In this document: positions 26,162 through 35,058 of the stretch, one piece after another
Layout of the letters: every line of letters begins with the position of its first letter
Position numbering within the stretch: position 1 is the stretch's first letter
Assembly: GCA_001940645.1 (NCBI GenBank)
Contig: MDVS01000015.1
Location: 9,340 to 73,339, forward strand
Source of the DNA: Candidatus Heimdallarchaeota archaeon LC_3
GTDB lineage: Archaea; Asgardarchaeota; Heimdallarchaeia; Hodarchaeales; LC-3
DNA: 64,000 bases
Reading direction: 5' to 3'
Translations under genes and position numbers: made by a program
Notes under the pieces: generated by a model
Told to the model about the DNA's origin: nothing
The model's database searches: none
The model's input: the letters and a program-made list of their open reading frames with translations, nothing else

Positions 26162-29128
26162 ATGATTGTAATATCAATTATTGATAATTTACGGAGTGGA
26201 TTAGACCATATACGTTTTAATAGAAGACAAATTTTTATATCTGCTATCGGATTGTTGATTGCTCTCTCAATAATTTCTTCTGCATCAATATTTGTGGATT
26301 CTCAACGATCAGTATTAATTGAAGAAATTTTAGATATGGGCTATAATCAAAATCACTGGAGATTAACGTATTCAAGAGATGGGTTTGGAGATACTGAGAA
26401 TTTATTACCAGAAATAATAAATAATACTTTAAAAGAATATGATTTTAGTGATAAGATAGAAAAAATAACAGAATTTTCCAGAATAGGCCTTTCCATGGTT
26501 TTAACTGAAAACAGTTCTTTAGAAAGAGGTTATGATGATTGGTTTAGATTAAACTCAGTTTATGAGATGAATCAAATAAATTTATCTTATTTTGAACCTT
26601 ATGCTGAAAAAACATTAAAAAATATTGATTATAGTAATGAGGAACCCTATAATATTGTATTTGATTTATACTATGAGGATGAAAGATATTATGAAGAGAT
26701 AGAAACCATTGCGATAGAAAATGTTACAATAAATAAAACATATGAACTAATACAAAGACATCCTATAGTTAAAATTAATAATAATTTAAAAATATCCAAC
26801 ATCATCAATATGTCGAATATCGAATTTTTTGAATTAACGCGAAAAACTCCAGAATTACAAGATCTTTGGGGATTTCGAGGGAATTCTCTAATTGTTAAGA
26901 ACTATTCTCATGTTTTCCAGGAAAAAATTTGTGGTGAATTTACAGATATTTTCTTAGGGGAAGATCCCGAAACCGGCCCAGAAGTTATAACTTATTATAA
27001 TTTTTCAGCGATTTATGAATGTGAATTGAATGTTCACTCAGAATTTCGACTTAACATTAGATTTGACATCAATAAATTTGATTTATTTGACGTAAGCTCA
27101 ACGATAAAACGATTTGAAGCGCATGATATCGCTTTATATAATGAATTATTGGACCTAGGTTATATTAATCACCAAGGTGGATTTAGTGATATTTATATTG
27201 ATAACAATTTACGTTGGACTCTAGAAGGTATTCAATCAATAAGTACAATTTTATTTACTGCTATTATGCTTTTCACTTTTCCAATAATAATTATAGCTAT
27301 TTTTCTAGCATATTATTCTTTCGGATTAATTCAACGAAACACTCTCCAGGGATTAAATATTTATTTGACAAGAGGAATAACGCGACAGCAATACTTCTCT
27401 TTTTTAATTTTTGAAATGGTTTTTGCATTGATTTTAGCCATTTTCGGTGCGATTCTTCTATCAATACCGATTACTTCTCTATCATTAAAAACAAGTGATT
27501 TCTTTGAATTTGAAAGATTATTATCACCGGTTATTCTTTTGTTCCATTTAATTAATCTGTTAATTCAGTTTGGAATTATCTTAGCTTTATTTACAAATAT
27601 AATTCGTGTTATTAAGTTATCAAGATTGGATATCAATCAGGTTGAACAAATTATTGTGGAAGAACGAGAAGCACCCTTTTGGCGAAGAAAATTCTTAGAT
27701 ATCATTTTGTTAGGATTTGGCTTACTATTTTATCTTCTAACTGTATATGCAGCAGATTTTGAGATATTTTTACCTCCTGAATTTTATTTAATATTTTCTT
27801 TACCCTCTCCATTGTTAATTATTGTAGGATCAGTTATGTTAACCTCTAGATTATTCTCTTTAATTACTGGTATAATTGGTACATTCTTATGGGAAAAACA
27901 GGGATCCTTAATAGCATTTAGCCTAAAAAACTCTGCAAAACATCGTCATGCCGTTACAAGGGCTTTGATTCTGGTATCTTTGACATTAGCTTTCTCGCTT
28001 TCTTTCTTAATTTTTCCTTTCTCATTTATTTCTTATGGTGAAACAACAATTCATTATAATATCGGTTCTGATATATCTATCACGTTTTATAATGAGGAAA
28101 TAAATTATACTCATTATGATTATATTTTAGCAAACTTCAGTAATCAAATAGAAGGATATTCTCCAATAATCAAAGGAGAATTAGAAAACCAGAATATAAT
28201 GGTAATAAATACAAGTACATTTCTCGAAGCGGCATGGATGAGAGATGATTTCGTTCCAAATATGGAAAAGAGTATTAAGTCTTTAAGTGAAGAAAATAGG
28301 ACCGTATTAATGTATCATGAAAATCTTGGAGTAACTGGTAGAGATGTTGGACAAAAATTTGTCTGGAGAGCTCCGTGGTACGATGATTATATTGAGGAAT
28401 TTAGAAATCAAACAAATCATGAATTGAAAGTTACAGGAGAATTTAATTATTGGCCAAGATTAATTAACTGGCGTCCTTGGGAACCGCAAAGAGAATTATT
28501 TGGAGTAATTAGCTTCGAAACATTTAATAATATGTCAGAACAATTAGGAAATGAATCAGAATATGCTTTTCATTTTTATGAATCAGTGTTATACGTACAA
28601 CCTAAAGAAAGTATGAATCAAACTTTATTTGTTGAGACATTAGAAGAACTTGATGGAATAGCTAGTATACAATCTTATAAAAGAGATATTGATTTTTTCA
28701 AAGGTAATTCTTTATATCTTGTAGTTATCGGACAAATAAATAGCAACATTCTTTATTGTATCCTCATTATCTTTATTATTCTTGCTATGTTTGGATTTAA
28801 GCAATTAATTGAGAGAAGTAAGGAAATAGCAACAGAAATAGCTATGGGTATGACATTAAGGCAAACTTTTTCAGTATTTTTAACAGAAACGATGTGGTTA
28901 ATATTATTTTCAATTTCAATAGGAGTGGTATTTGGGATAGTATTTTCATCATTATTTCTAGTTGGTTTAACCCAAGGTCCAACATTTCCCCCGTTTCAAA
29001 TGGTATTTCCATGGCACCTAATATCAATTATAATTGGAATCCTTCTAAGTTTAGGGTTAGCGTTAAGTTTTATTCCTGCTTATTTAAGCTCTAGATTAGA
29101 AGTAAGCAAATTACTCAAGGTAGAATAA
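26162..29128 (+). CDS. ABC transporter permease, FtsX/MacB type, second paralogue
   Basis: A 988-residue paralogue of the upstream permease with the same topology: N-terminal helix at about 22-42, a large external domain, FtsX helices near 360-480, central helices, a second external domain and three final helices ending PAYLSSRLEVSKLLKVE. Matching landmarks in both are REAPFWRRKFLDI / RENPFWRRKYLDI and RALILVSLTLAF / RALILIALSFAF. The external domains have diverged more than the membrane parts, so the two permeases probably form a heterodimer that contacts a substrate or partner outside the cell. Only six bases separate it from the first permease and three from the ATPase gene. Confidence 0.88.
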   Translation: MIVISIIDNLRSGLDHIRFNRRQIFISAIGLLIALSIISSASIFVDSQRSVLIEEILDMGYNQNHWRLTYSRDGFGDTENLLPEIINNTLKEYDFSDKIEKITEFSRIGLSMVLTENSSLERGYDDWFRLNSVYEMNQINLSYFEPYAEKTLKNIDYSNEEPYNIVFDLYYEDERYYEEIETIAIENVTINKTYELIQRHPIVKINNNLKISNIINMSNIEFFELTRKTPELQDLWGFRGNSLIVKNYSHVFQEKICGEFTDIFLGEDPETGPEVITYYNFSAIYECELNVHSEFRLNIRFDINKFDLFDVSSTIKRFEAHDIALYNELLDLGYINHQGGFSDIYIDNNLRWTLEGIQSISTILFTAIMLFTFPIIIIAIFLAYYSFGLIQRNTLQGLNIYLTRGITRQQYFSFLIFEMVFALILAIFGAILLSIPITSLSLKTSDFFEFERLLSPVILLFHLINLLIQFGIILALFTNIIRVIKLSRLDINQVEQIIVEEREAPFWRRKFLDIILLGFGLLFYLLTVYAADFEIFLPPEFYLIFSLPSPLLIIVGSVMLTSRLFSLITGIIGTFLWEKQGSLIAFSLKNSAKHRHAVTRALILVSLTLAFSLSFLIFPFSFISYGETTIHYNIGSDISITFYNEEINYTHYDYILANFSNQIEGYSPIIKGELENQNIMVINTSTFLEAAWMRDDFVPNMEKSIKSLSEENRTVLMYHENLGVTGRDVGQKFVWRAPWYDDYIEEFRNQTNHELKVTGEFNYWPRLINWRPWEPQRELFGVISFETFNNMSEQLGNESEYAFHFYESVLYVQPKESMNQTLFVETLEELDGIASIQSYKRDIDFFKGNSLYLVVIGQINSNILYCILIIFIILAMFGFKQLIERSKEIATEIAMGMTLRQTFSVFLTETMWLILFSISIGVVFGIVFSSLFLVGLTQGPTFPPFQMVFPWHLISIIIGILLSLGLALSFIPAYLSSRLEVSKLLKVE

Positions 29129-29131
29129 CTT

Positions 29132-30037
29132 ATGGTGATGTCAAAATCATATATTGAATTGAAAGATGTTATTAAATTATACGAAACTGATATTAAAACA
29201 ATAAAAGTAGCTGCACTAAGAGGTTTAGAACTTTCTTTAAACCAAGGAGACTTAGTAGCAGTTATTGGACCATCGGGAAGTGGTAAAACTACTTTAATAA
29301 AAATGCTTGGGGGAATCGAGGTACCGTCATCTGGAGAGGTTAGAGTTGATAACCAAATCATTAATTCACTCAAAAGGAGACAATTAGTCAAATATAGGAG
29401 ATATGACGTAGGATTTATGTGGCAATTACCGGAAAAAAATCTATTACCACGATTATCTTCATTAAAAAACGTAATGATGCCAATGCAAATAGCACACGTA
29501 GGTAGTCGTCAAGAAAGAATTAAAAGAGCAAACGAATTACTTGATGCTGTCGGATTAAGTTCTCGTAAAAATCAGTCAGCAAACAAATTATCAGGGGGAG
29601 AAGCACAACGAGTTGCATTAGCGGTTTCATTATCAAATAAACCAAAACTTGTGCTTGCTGATGAACCTACTGGTGAATTGGATTCATTAAATGCAGCAAA
29701 AATAATTGAATATATTAAAGAACTGAACAAGGAATTAGGACAAACTTTTATTGTAGTAACCCATGATAACAGATTTGCGTCGATGACTGATTTAACTTAT
29801 AAAATTCGTGATGGAACAATATATGGAATTCATCGAAAATTCCTTAATGGTAAAAAAACTACTAGTATTTATGATCGTGAACATTTAGGAACATTGGATA
29901 GCTTTGGTACTTTACGTTTACCAGATGATTTAATAACAAAGGCTAATCTTAAATTATATGTCAGATTTGAATTTAATAAAGATAAGAAATGTATTGAAAT
30001 TCATCCTGTGAGTGACAAAATTGAAGAAGGAAGTTAA
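29132..30037 (+). CDS. ABC transporter ATPase with C-terminal extension
   Basis: A 301-residue ATPase of the LolD/MacB type. Walker A is GPSGSGKT (46-53), the Q-loop region is FMWQLPEKNLLP, the signature is LSGGEAQRVAL, Walker B is LVLADEPTGELD and the switch His is in VVTHDNRFA. About 65 residues extend past the usual end (from IYGIHRKFLNGKK), an appendage also seen on some archaeal LolD-like ATPases, here of unknown role. It begins three bases after the second permease and is followed two bases later by another ATPase gene, so the two ATPases probably form the heterodimer that drives the paired permeases. Confidence 0.92.
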   Translation: MVMSKSYIELKDVIKLYETDIKTIKVAALRGLELSLNQGDLVAVIGPSGSGKTTLIKMLGGIEVPSSGEVRVDNQIINSLKRRQLVKYRRYDVGFMWQLPEKNLLPRLSSLKNVMMPMQIAHVGSRQERIKRANELLDAVGLSSRKNQSANKLSGGEAQRVALAVSLSNKPKLVLADEPTGELDSLNAAKIIEYIKELNKELGQTFIVVTHDNRFASMTDLTYKIRDGTIYGIHRKFLNGKKTTSIYDREHLGTLDSFGTLRLPDDLITKANLKLYVRFEFNKDKKCIEIHPVSDKIEEGS

Positions 30038-30039
30038 GG

Positions 30040-30795
30040 GTGATTAATGAAATGTCAGAACAAGATGTTGTAAATCTAATAGCCGTAAGCAAACGATATA
30101 AATCTGGAGATGAAATCATACATGCCGTTCACAACATTTCATTAGATATAAAAAAATCTGAGTTTGTTGTAATAATGGGCCCTTCAGGTTCGGGAAAGTC
30201 AACGCTTCTCAATGTTATTGCTGGATTAACTAATTTAACAGAAGGAAAAATACAGATTAACGATAAATCACTACAAAATTTATCAGAAAATCAAAAAGCA
30301 TATCTCAGACGAAAAGAGATGGGGATTATCTTTCAATTCTATAACCTCCATGAAGGATTAACAGCAATTGAAAATATCGAATTACCAATGTTAATAGCTG
30401 GTGTCCCCTTAAAAGAACGAAGAAAAAGATCTATGGTATTATTAAAGGATGTAGATATGGAAAAACGCGCTTTTCATCGTCCTTATGAACTCAGTGGTGG
30501 AGAAAAACAAAGAATAGGAATTGCACGTGCATTAGCCAATAATCCGCCATTATTATTAGCTGATGAACCAACAGGTGATCTAGATTTTGAGAATGGTAAA
30601 AAAATTCTTGAATTACTAATAAAACTTAATCAGACTAAAGGAATTACTGTAATAATGGTCACTCATGACTCAACCTTAATACAAAAAGGGTTCAGATTGA
30701 TTCGACTTGACGATGGAAAAATAAATTTTGATGCAATAATAGATGACCCAGAATCTGTAATTGATGATTTTACTCCATTAATTAGTGATAATTGA
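30040..30795 (+). CDS. ABC transporter ATPase, LolD/MacB type
   Basis: A 247-251 residue ATPase. Walker A is GPSGSGKS, the Q-loop is IFQFYNLHEGLT, the signature is LSGGEKQRIGIARAL, Walker B is LLLADEPTGDLD and the switch His is in MVTHDS. The frame opens with GTG 30040, but ATG 30052 (MSEQDVV) is also suitable. It ends the operon of two permeases and two ATPases; a 269-bp gap follows before nurA. Confidence 0.92.
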   Translation: MINEMSEQDVVNLIAVSKRYKSGDEIIHAVHNISLDIKKSEFVVIMGPSGSGKSTLLNVIAGLTNLTEGKIQINDKSLQNLSENQKAYLRRKEMGIIFQFYNLHEGLTAIENIELPMLIAGVPLKERRKRSMVLLKDVDMEKRAFHRPYELSGGEKQRIGIARALANNPPLLLADEPTGDLDFENGKKILELLIKLNQTKGITVIMVTHDSTLIQKGFRLIRLDDGKINFDAIIDDPESVIDDFTPLISDN

Positions 30796-31064
30796 GTTTT
30801 AATGAATAAATCTTTTTTTACAGATTATCTAAAAAGATATTTTTTAATAATTAGTTGTTTCAGAAAGAATTCAATTAATTAATTATCATTAATCTTACAA
30901 TTAAGTCTTATAAATTCTTATAGCCTAATATTTTTGCAAAAGAAAAAAAAGGAATATTGAAACAGATTCATAAACCAAAAACAATTCATATATTTCGACA
31001 AAAATTTTAAACATATAATAATTAAGAAATTATAACACCTTTTCCTTATAGTGGAGTTTCTAAT

Positions 31065-32120
31065 ATGTCTAATGTTGATAATTTACTAAATAATTTTGAA
31101 AACTGCTTGAATATCACAAAAGATCAAGAAACTTTAATTTCAAATAGAATTACGTCTGAAATTCCTCCAAAAATTCATTCTTTTTCCTTAAAAGAAAATA
31201 ATGAAACTAATGATATGATTGCTGTTGATGGCACTACCTTGTGGTTGTGGAAACATCCAAAATATGAGCAATGGCTTATATTAAATCGCACAGTTGCGGT
31301 AAGATATAGTGTTGAAAAGGGACAAATAAAGGGTAATGATATTATAATCGAAGATACCCCTTTCCTTTTTTCAACAATTAGTGAGATCAATGGATCATTG
31401 AATATAGATTTCCATAAGGAATTACTTGCAATTTCTAGTGAATTTAACCATGATCATACCACTATCGCTCAAGGCATAAGAGAATATCACGAATTATCTT
31501 TAGCTCTAAAAATGACCAAGGAATTTCCAAAAACTATCATAGCTTTAGATGGTAACCTTAATACTTATAAATCTCATCATTTCGAGTCTGTGATGAATGA
31601 ACTTCTAGTTACATCCCAAAAAAATGAAAATTCGTTGGTTGGTATAGTTAAATCTAATAAAACACATCGTTTTTTATCACCTGAAACCGATGAAGTTTTT
31701 ATTGAAAGAATAACTAGTAAACAACAGCAGTTATTATATACTGATTTACCTGAAGAATCCGATCAGGAAAATCCCAGATATTATAAAATAGGAAATTCCT
31801 ATCTAGCTCGTCTACATTCTAATGCATTAAAATGGTTTCGAATTGATGTCGGATATTCACCAAATGGGTTGAAAAGCATTTTTTCTGATTTAGCTAATTA
31901 TTGCAGTTCACAAGAATTACTTGGGTACCCACTACCATTAATAGATGCACACCAAGGATGCATATCTATTCATAAATTAAAAGAAGATTATTTTCAAATC
32001 ATGATAAAAGTTGCAAAAAAAATCGGATTTTCTACTAACGATTTAATTTACGGATTTACAAACTTTGAAGGGCGTCCAGAAGGAGATTTTCATGCAATTT
32101 TAGATAATTTTACTGTATAA
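31065..32120 (+). CDS. nurA: NurA 5'-3' nuclease
   Basis: A 351-residue NurA-domain nuclease that, with the HerA hexamer, resects DNA ends to give 3' overhangs. The first metal-binding Asp is in MIAVDGTTLW (about residue 55), a second acidic motif is IALDGNLNTY (near 167), and a conserved late segment is PLIDAHQGC. NurA proteins share low identity, and this call leans on these motifs plus the next three genes, herA, mre11 and rad50, all same-strand with gaps of about 20-40 bp. The order nurA-herA-mre11-rad50 differs from the herA-mre11-rad50-nurA order of many Crenarchaeota. Confidence 0.85.
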   Translation: MSNVDNLLNNFENCLNITKDQETLISNRITSEIPPKIHSFSLKENNETNDMIAVDGTTLWLWKHPKYEQWLILNRTVAVRYSVEKGQIKGNDIIIEDTPFLFSTISEINGSLNIDFHKELLAISSEFNHDHTTIAQGIREYHELSLALKMTKEFPKTIIALDGNLNTYKSHHFESVMNELLVTSQKNENSLVGIVKSNKTHRFLSPETDEVFIERITSKQQQLLYTDLPEESDQENPRYYKIGNSYLARLHSNALKWFRIDVGYSPNGLKSIFSDLANYCSSQELLGYPLPLIDAHQGCISIHKLKEDYFQIMIKVAKKIGFSTNDLIYGFTNFEGRPEGDFHAILDNFTV

Positions 32121-32142
32121 TAAAATTAAAAGGATTTTCGAC

Positions 32143-33762
32143 ATGGTAAAAAATAACGGCACATCTAACTCAATAGGTAATCAAGAAAACATAGGGGAAG
32201 TAATTAAAGCTTCAGTGAGTGAAGAAATATTAATTAAAATGCGTAATATTAGTGAAACTTTAAGAATTGGTTATCCAGTTGTTACAGAGGGAAGAACTTT
32301 TGATTTTTTCAGCATAATTAGTGATATTGAGACACCACTAGATAATACAGCACTTATGTTTGCAAATGCTGATGAGTACCGTAATGCATCTCCTTTATCC
32401 ATGTTAAGAGACCGCGAAACTTTATCTAGAGGGAGAAAATTTTATTCAATTGCCAAACTAAATTGTGTAAAAATGGTAAATAAATTCACACAAGAAATTT
32501 CAGAATATGAAACTGTTCCTGAACATTTTGCTCCTTCAAGGATGGCCACATTAGAAGATATACAATTAGTATATAAAGAAAGTCAGAATTCTCAATCCAT
32601 TGGAACTTTAAGAGGCCTTTCTGAGTTTTCTATTCCTATTGATATCGAAAAACTTACGTCTGTACCTTTTGGAATATTTGGAAGAACAAATTCCGGTAAA
32701 ACTTTTCTAAATAAAATTTTGATGGGTAACATCCTGAATACTAATGTCGCTCAAGTAATAATTTTTGATACTCAATCTGAATATGGTTGGAGAAGCAGAT
32801 CGGATCAATCACCAGGTTTAAAAGCTTTTTTTGATAGTAGAGTCAAATTATTTGCTTTGGATCCTCAACAATGCCCTCAAGCCGACGAAGAATTAATAAT
32901 TGATCCCAATTTCATTACTCCAGATGATTTAATTATAGCTTTTCAAGATTTAACAAGTTTTATGATTGATGCTGTTTATAGCATTAATCGTCATAGAACA
33001 AATTTATCACTGATTCAAGCTATTTTCGAAACCACTGAAGATCATTATCCTGATGGTGATGAACATAAAATTCATTCTTCAACATTAGAAGGATTACAAA
33101 GACGAATAGATCGTTTAAATCGTTTCTCCTTTATTCGAGAAGCAAATGGTAAGGGATTATTAAATAGACTAGATAATTTAATCAAAGATAACTATTCAAT
33201 AATTATTGATTTTGGTCGGTTCGGTACAGATCTTTCTAGTTATTTGATGGTCGCTAACCTAGTAATTAGAAGGCTTTATGATAGTTATAGCTCAGCCATT
33301 TCTCCTAACGAATATCCAAGACTAGTAGTCCTTCTAGAAGAAGCTCACAAGTTTTTAGAACCGTCTATATCAAGATTTACAATTTTTGGTAAACTAGCTA
33401 GAGAGATGAGAAAGTTTGGTCTTGTTTTAGCAATGGTGGATCAAAGACCTTCAAGTATCGATGATGAAATCCTTTCTCAATTAGCAAACCGCTTTATTTT
33501 GTCATTATCCGATCCGAAAGATATAACAGCAGCATTAACAGGTCCAGTTGATCCATCAAAATGGAAATCAATAGTTGCAGCTATGCCTTTACGTCACACA
33601 TTAATGTTTGGGGATGCAATATCAGTTCCTACCACCATAGAAGTTGAACATTATAGTTCAGAAAATATGAAAAAAAAATGGAATATTTCTGTAACGTTAG
33701 ATGATTTCAAAGAAAAATTACAAAATATTTCAGCAGATAAGATGAAAAATTTATTTGAATAA
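32143..33762 (+). CDS. herA: HerA DNA translocase/helicase
   Basis: A 539-residue FtsK/HerA-superfamily ATPase that forms a hexameric DNA pump and partners NurA. After an N-terminal HAS-barrel-type domain (about residues 30-150), Walker A is GRTNSGKT (180-187), Walker B is LVVLLEEAHKFL, and an arginine-finger-type FGKLAREMRKFGL follows. The late sensor segment QLANRFILSLSDPKD is also typical. It starts 22 bp after nurA and stops 20 bp before mre11. Confidence 0.92.
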   Translation: MVKNNGTSNSIGNQENIGEVIKASVSEEILIKMRNISETLRIGYPVVTEGRTFDFFSIISDIETPLDNTALMFANADEYRNASPLSMLRDRETLSRGRKFYSIAKLNCVKMVNKFTQEISEYETVPEHFAPSRMATLEDIQLVYKESQNSQSIGTLRGLSEFSIPIDIEKLTSVPFGIFGRTNSGKTFLNKILMGNILNTNVAQVIIFDTQSEYGWRSRSDQSPGLKAFFDSRVKLFALDPQQCPQADEELIIDPNFITPDDLIIAFQDLTSFMIDAVYSINRHRTNLSLIQAIFETTEDHYPDGDEHKIHSSTLEGLQRRIDRLNRFSFIREANGKGLLNRLDNLIKDNYSIIIDFGRFGTDLSSYLMVANLVIRRLYDSYSSAISPNEYPRLVVLLEEAHKFLEPSISRFTIFGKLAREMRKFGLVLAMVDQRPSSIDDEILSQLANRFILSLSDPKDITAALTGPVDPSKWKSIVAAMPLRHTLMFGDAISVPTTIEVEHYSSENMKKKWNISVTLDDFKEKLQNISADKMKNLFE

Positions 33763-33782
33763 GAACTTCCGAGGGAATAAAT

Positions 33783-35018
33783 TTGGTTAAAATAGTTTTT
33801 ATTTCTGACAATCATATAGGATTACGCTTTGATTACCATATCAATGTTAATACTGGTATAAGCGAAAGATCCATGGATTTTATTAAAGCTGTTCAAAATT
33901 CTGTAGAATATAGTATAGCAAATGATGTAAAAATTTTTGTTATTGCCGGAGATTTTTATGAAAACGTATTAGTTGGCCCAACATACAGAGAACTCACTAG
34001 AAATCTGATATTTAAACCCTTAATTGAAAATAATATTCATTTAGTAGTTCTCGGGGGAAATCATGATACACCTATGTCTTTCGAAAAGGGATCACCACTT
34101 GGAGAATTATCACTATTAAAAAATTCATTAGTTGCCCGTAAACCAGGTATACATAAAATCGAAATAGGTAATGAAGTAATAGGTTTCGTGTTATTACCGT
34201 ATTTAGCACAACAACATTCAATACAATATATTGAAAAAATTATGAATAAAGAAATCCCTAGAAGTGATTGGTTAAATTTTGTTCAAGAATTCTTAGCAAA
34301 TTTTGTTGAGAAATATCTTCAAGAATTAGATGATTGTAATACAAAGTTTTTAGTTGGTCATTATTATTTTCGTGGTTCAAAAATTAGGAAAAGTAAATCA
34401 CCTCAATATATTAAAGGGGAAATAGAAATGACTGAAAAAATATTGATGCCAGATTCTTTTGATCTTTGTATTCTAGGTCACATACATTTACATCAACATT
34501 TTCACAATAGAAAAATAGTTATTCCTGGAGCAACTGAACGGGTTGATTTCGGAGAATTAGATGATCCAAAAGGATTTATTGTTTACGACACAGAAATTAA
34601 AGATTGGGAATTTATCGAAAATAATCCACGACTAATGTTGAAATACATAGTCCATTTAAATGTTGAAGATATAATATTAGCAAATCCCACTCAAATGTTA
34701 TTAGATAAAATCACTGGAGATACAGAAAATGCATTAATACGAATTGAAGTAATTAGCTCTGAAACGGTAAAAAACAGACTTAATTATAGCAAAATTGAAC
34801 AAAAACTAAAAAATGCATTTCATTACGAAATTTTCTGGAAATCCTCAGAAGATGATACTAACAAACCAATATTGAGTAATTTTACTTTAGATCCTCAGTC
34901 TTTATTTAATGAATATGTCGAGGATACTCAATTTATCAAAAAACATCCTAACTATTCTGAGATCAAAAATAAAGGTAGACAAATTATTAGCGATATTTTG
35001 AACAGAGGAGGAGAATAA
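33783..35018 (+). CDS. mre11: Mre11 double-strand-break repair nuclease
   Basis: A 411-residue calcineurin-like phosphoesterase that processes DNA ends with Rad50. The five motifs are present: FISDNHIG (I), VIAGDFYEN (II), VLGGNHDTP (III), FLVGHYYF (IV) and LCILGHIHLHQHF (V), so metal binding should be intact. The C-terminal 120 residues would hold the Rad50-binding helices. The start is TTG 33783, preceded by CGAGGGAA at a suitable distance. Rad50 follows after a 40-bp gap. Confidence 0.92.
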   Translation: MVKIVFISDNHIGLRFDYHINVNTGISERSMDFIKAVQNSVEYSIANDVKIFVIAGDFYENVLVGPTYRELTRNLIFKPLIENNIHLVVLGGNHDTPMSFEKGSPLGELSLLKNSLVARKPGIHKIEIGNEVIGFVLLPYLAQQHSIQYIEKIMNKEIPRSDWLNFVQEFLANFVEKYLQELDDCNTKFLVGHYYFRGSKIRKSKSPQYIKGEIEMTEKILMPDSFDLCILGHIHLHQHFHNRKIVIPGATERVDFGELDDPKGFIVYDTEIKDWEFIENNPRLMLKYIVHLNVEDIILANPTQMLLDKITGDTENALIRIEVISSETVKNRLNYSKIEQKLKNAFHYEIFWKSSEDDTNKPILSNFTLDPQSLFNEYVEDTQFIKKHPNYSEIKNKGRQIISDILNRGGE

Positions 35019-35058
35019 ATTAACAAATATAACTATTTCACAAACTGGCATAGAATTA

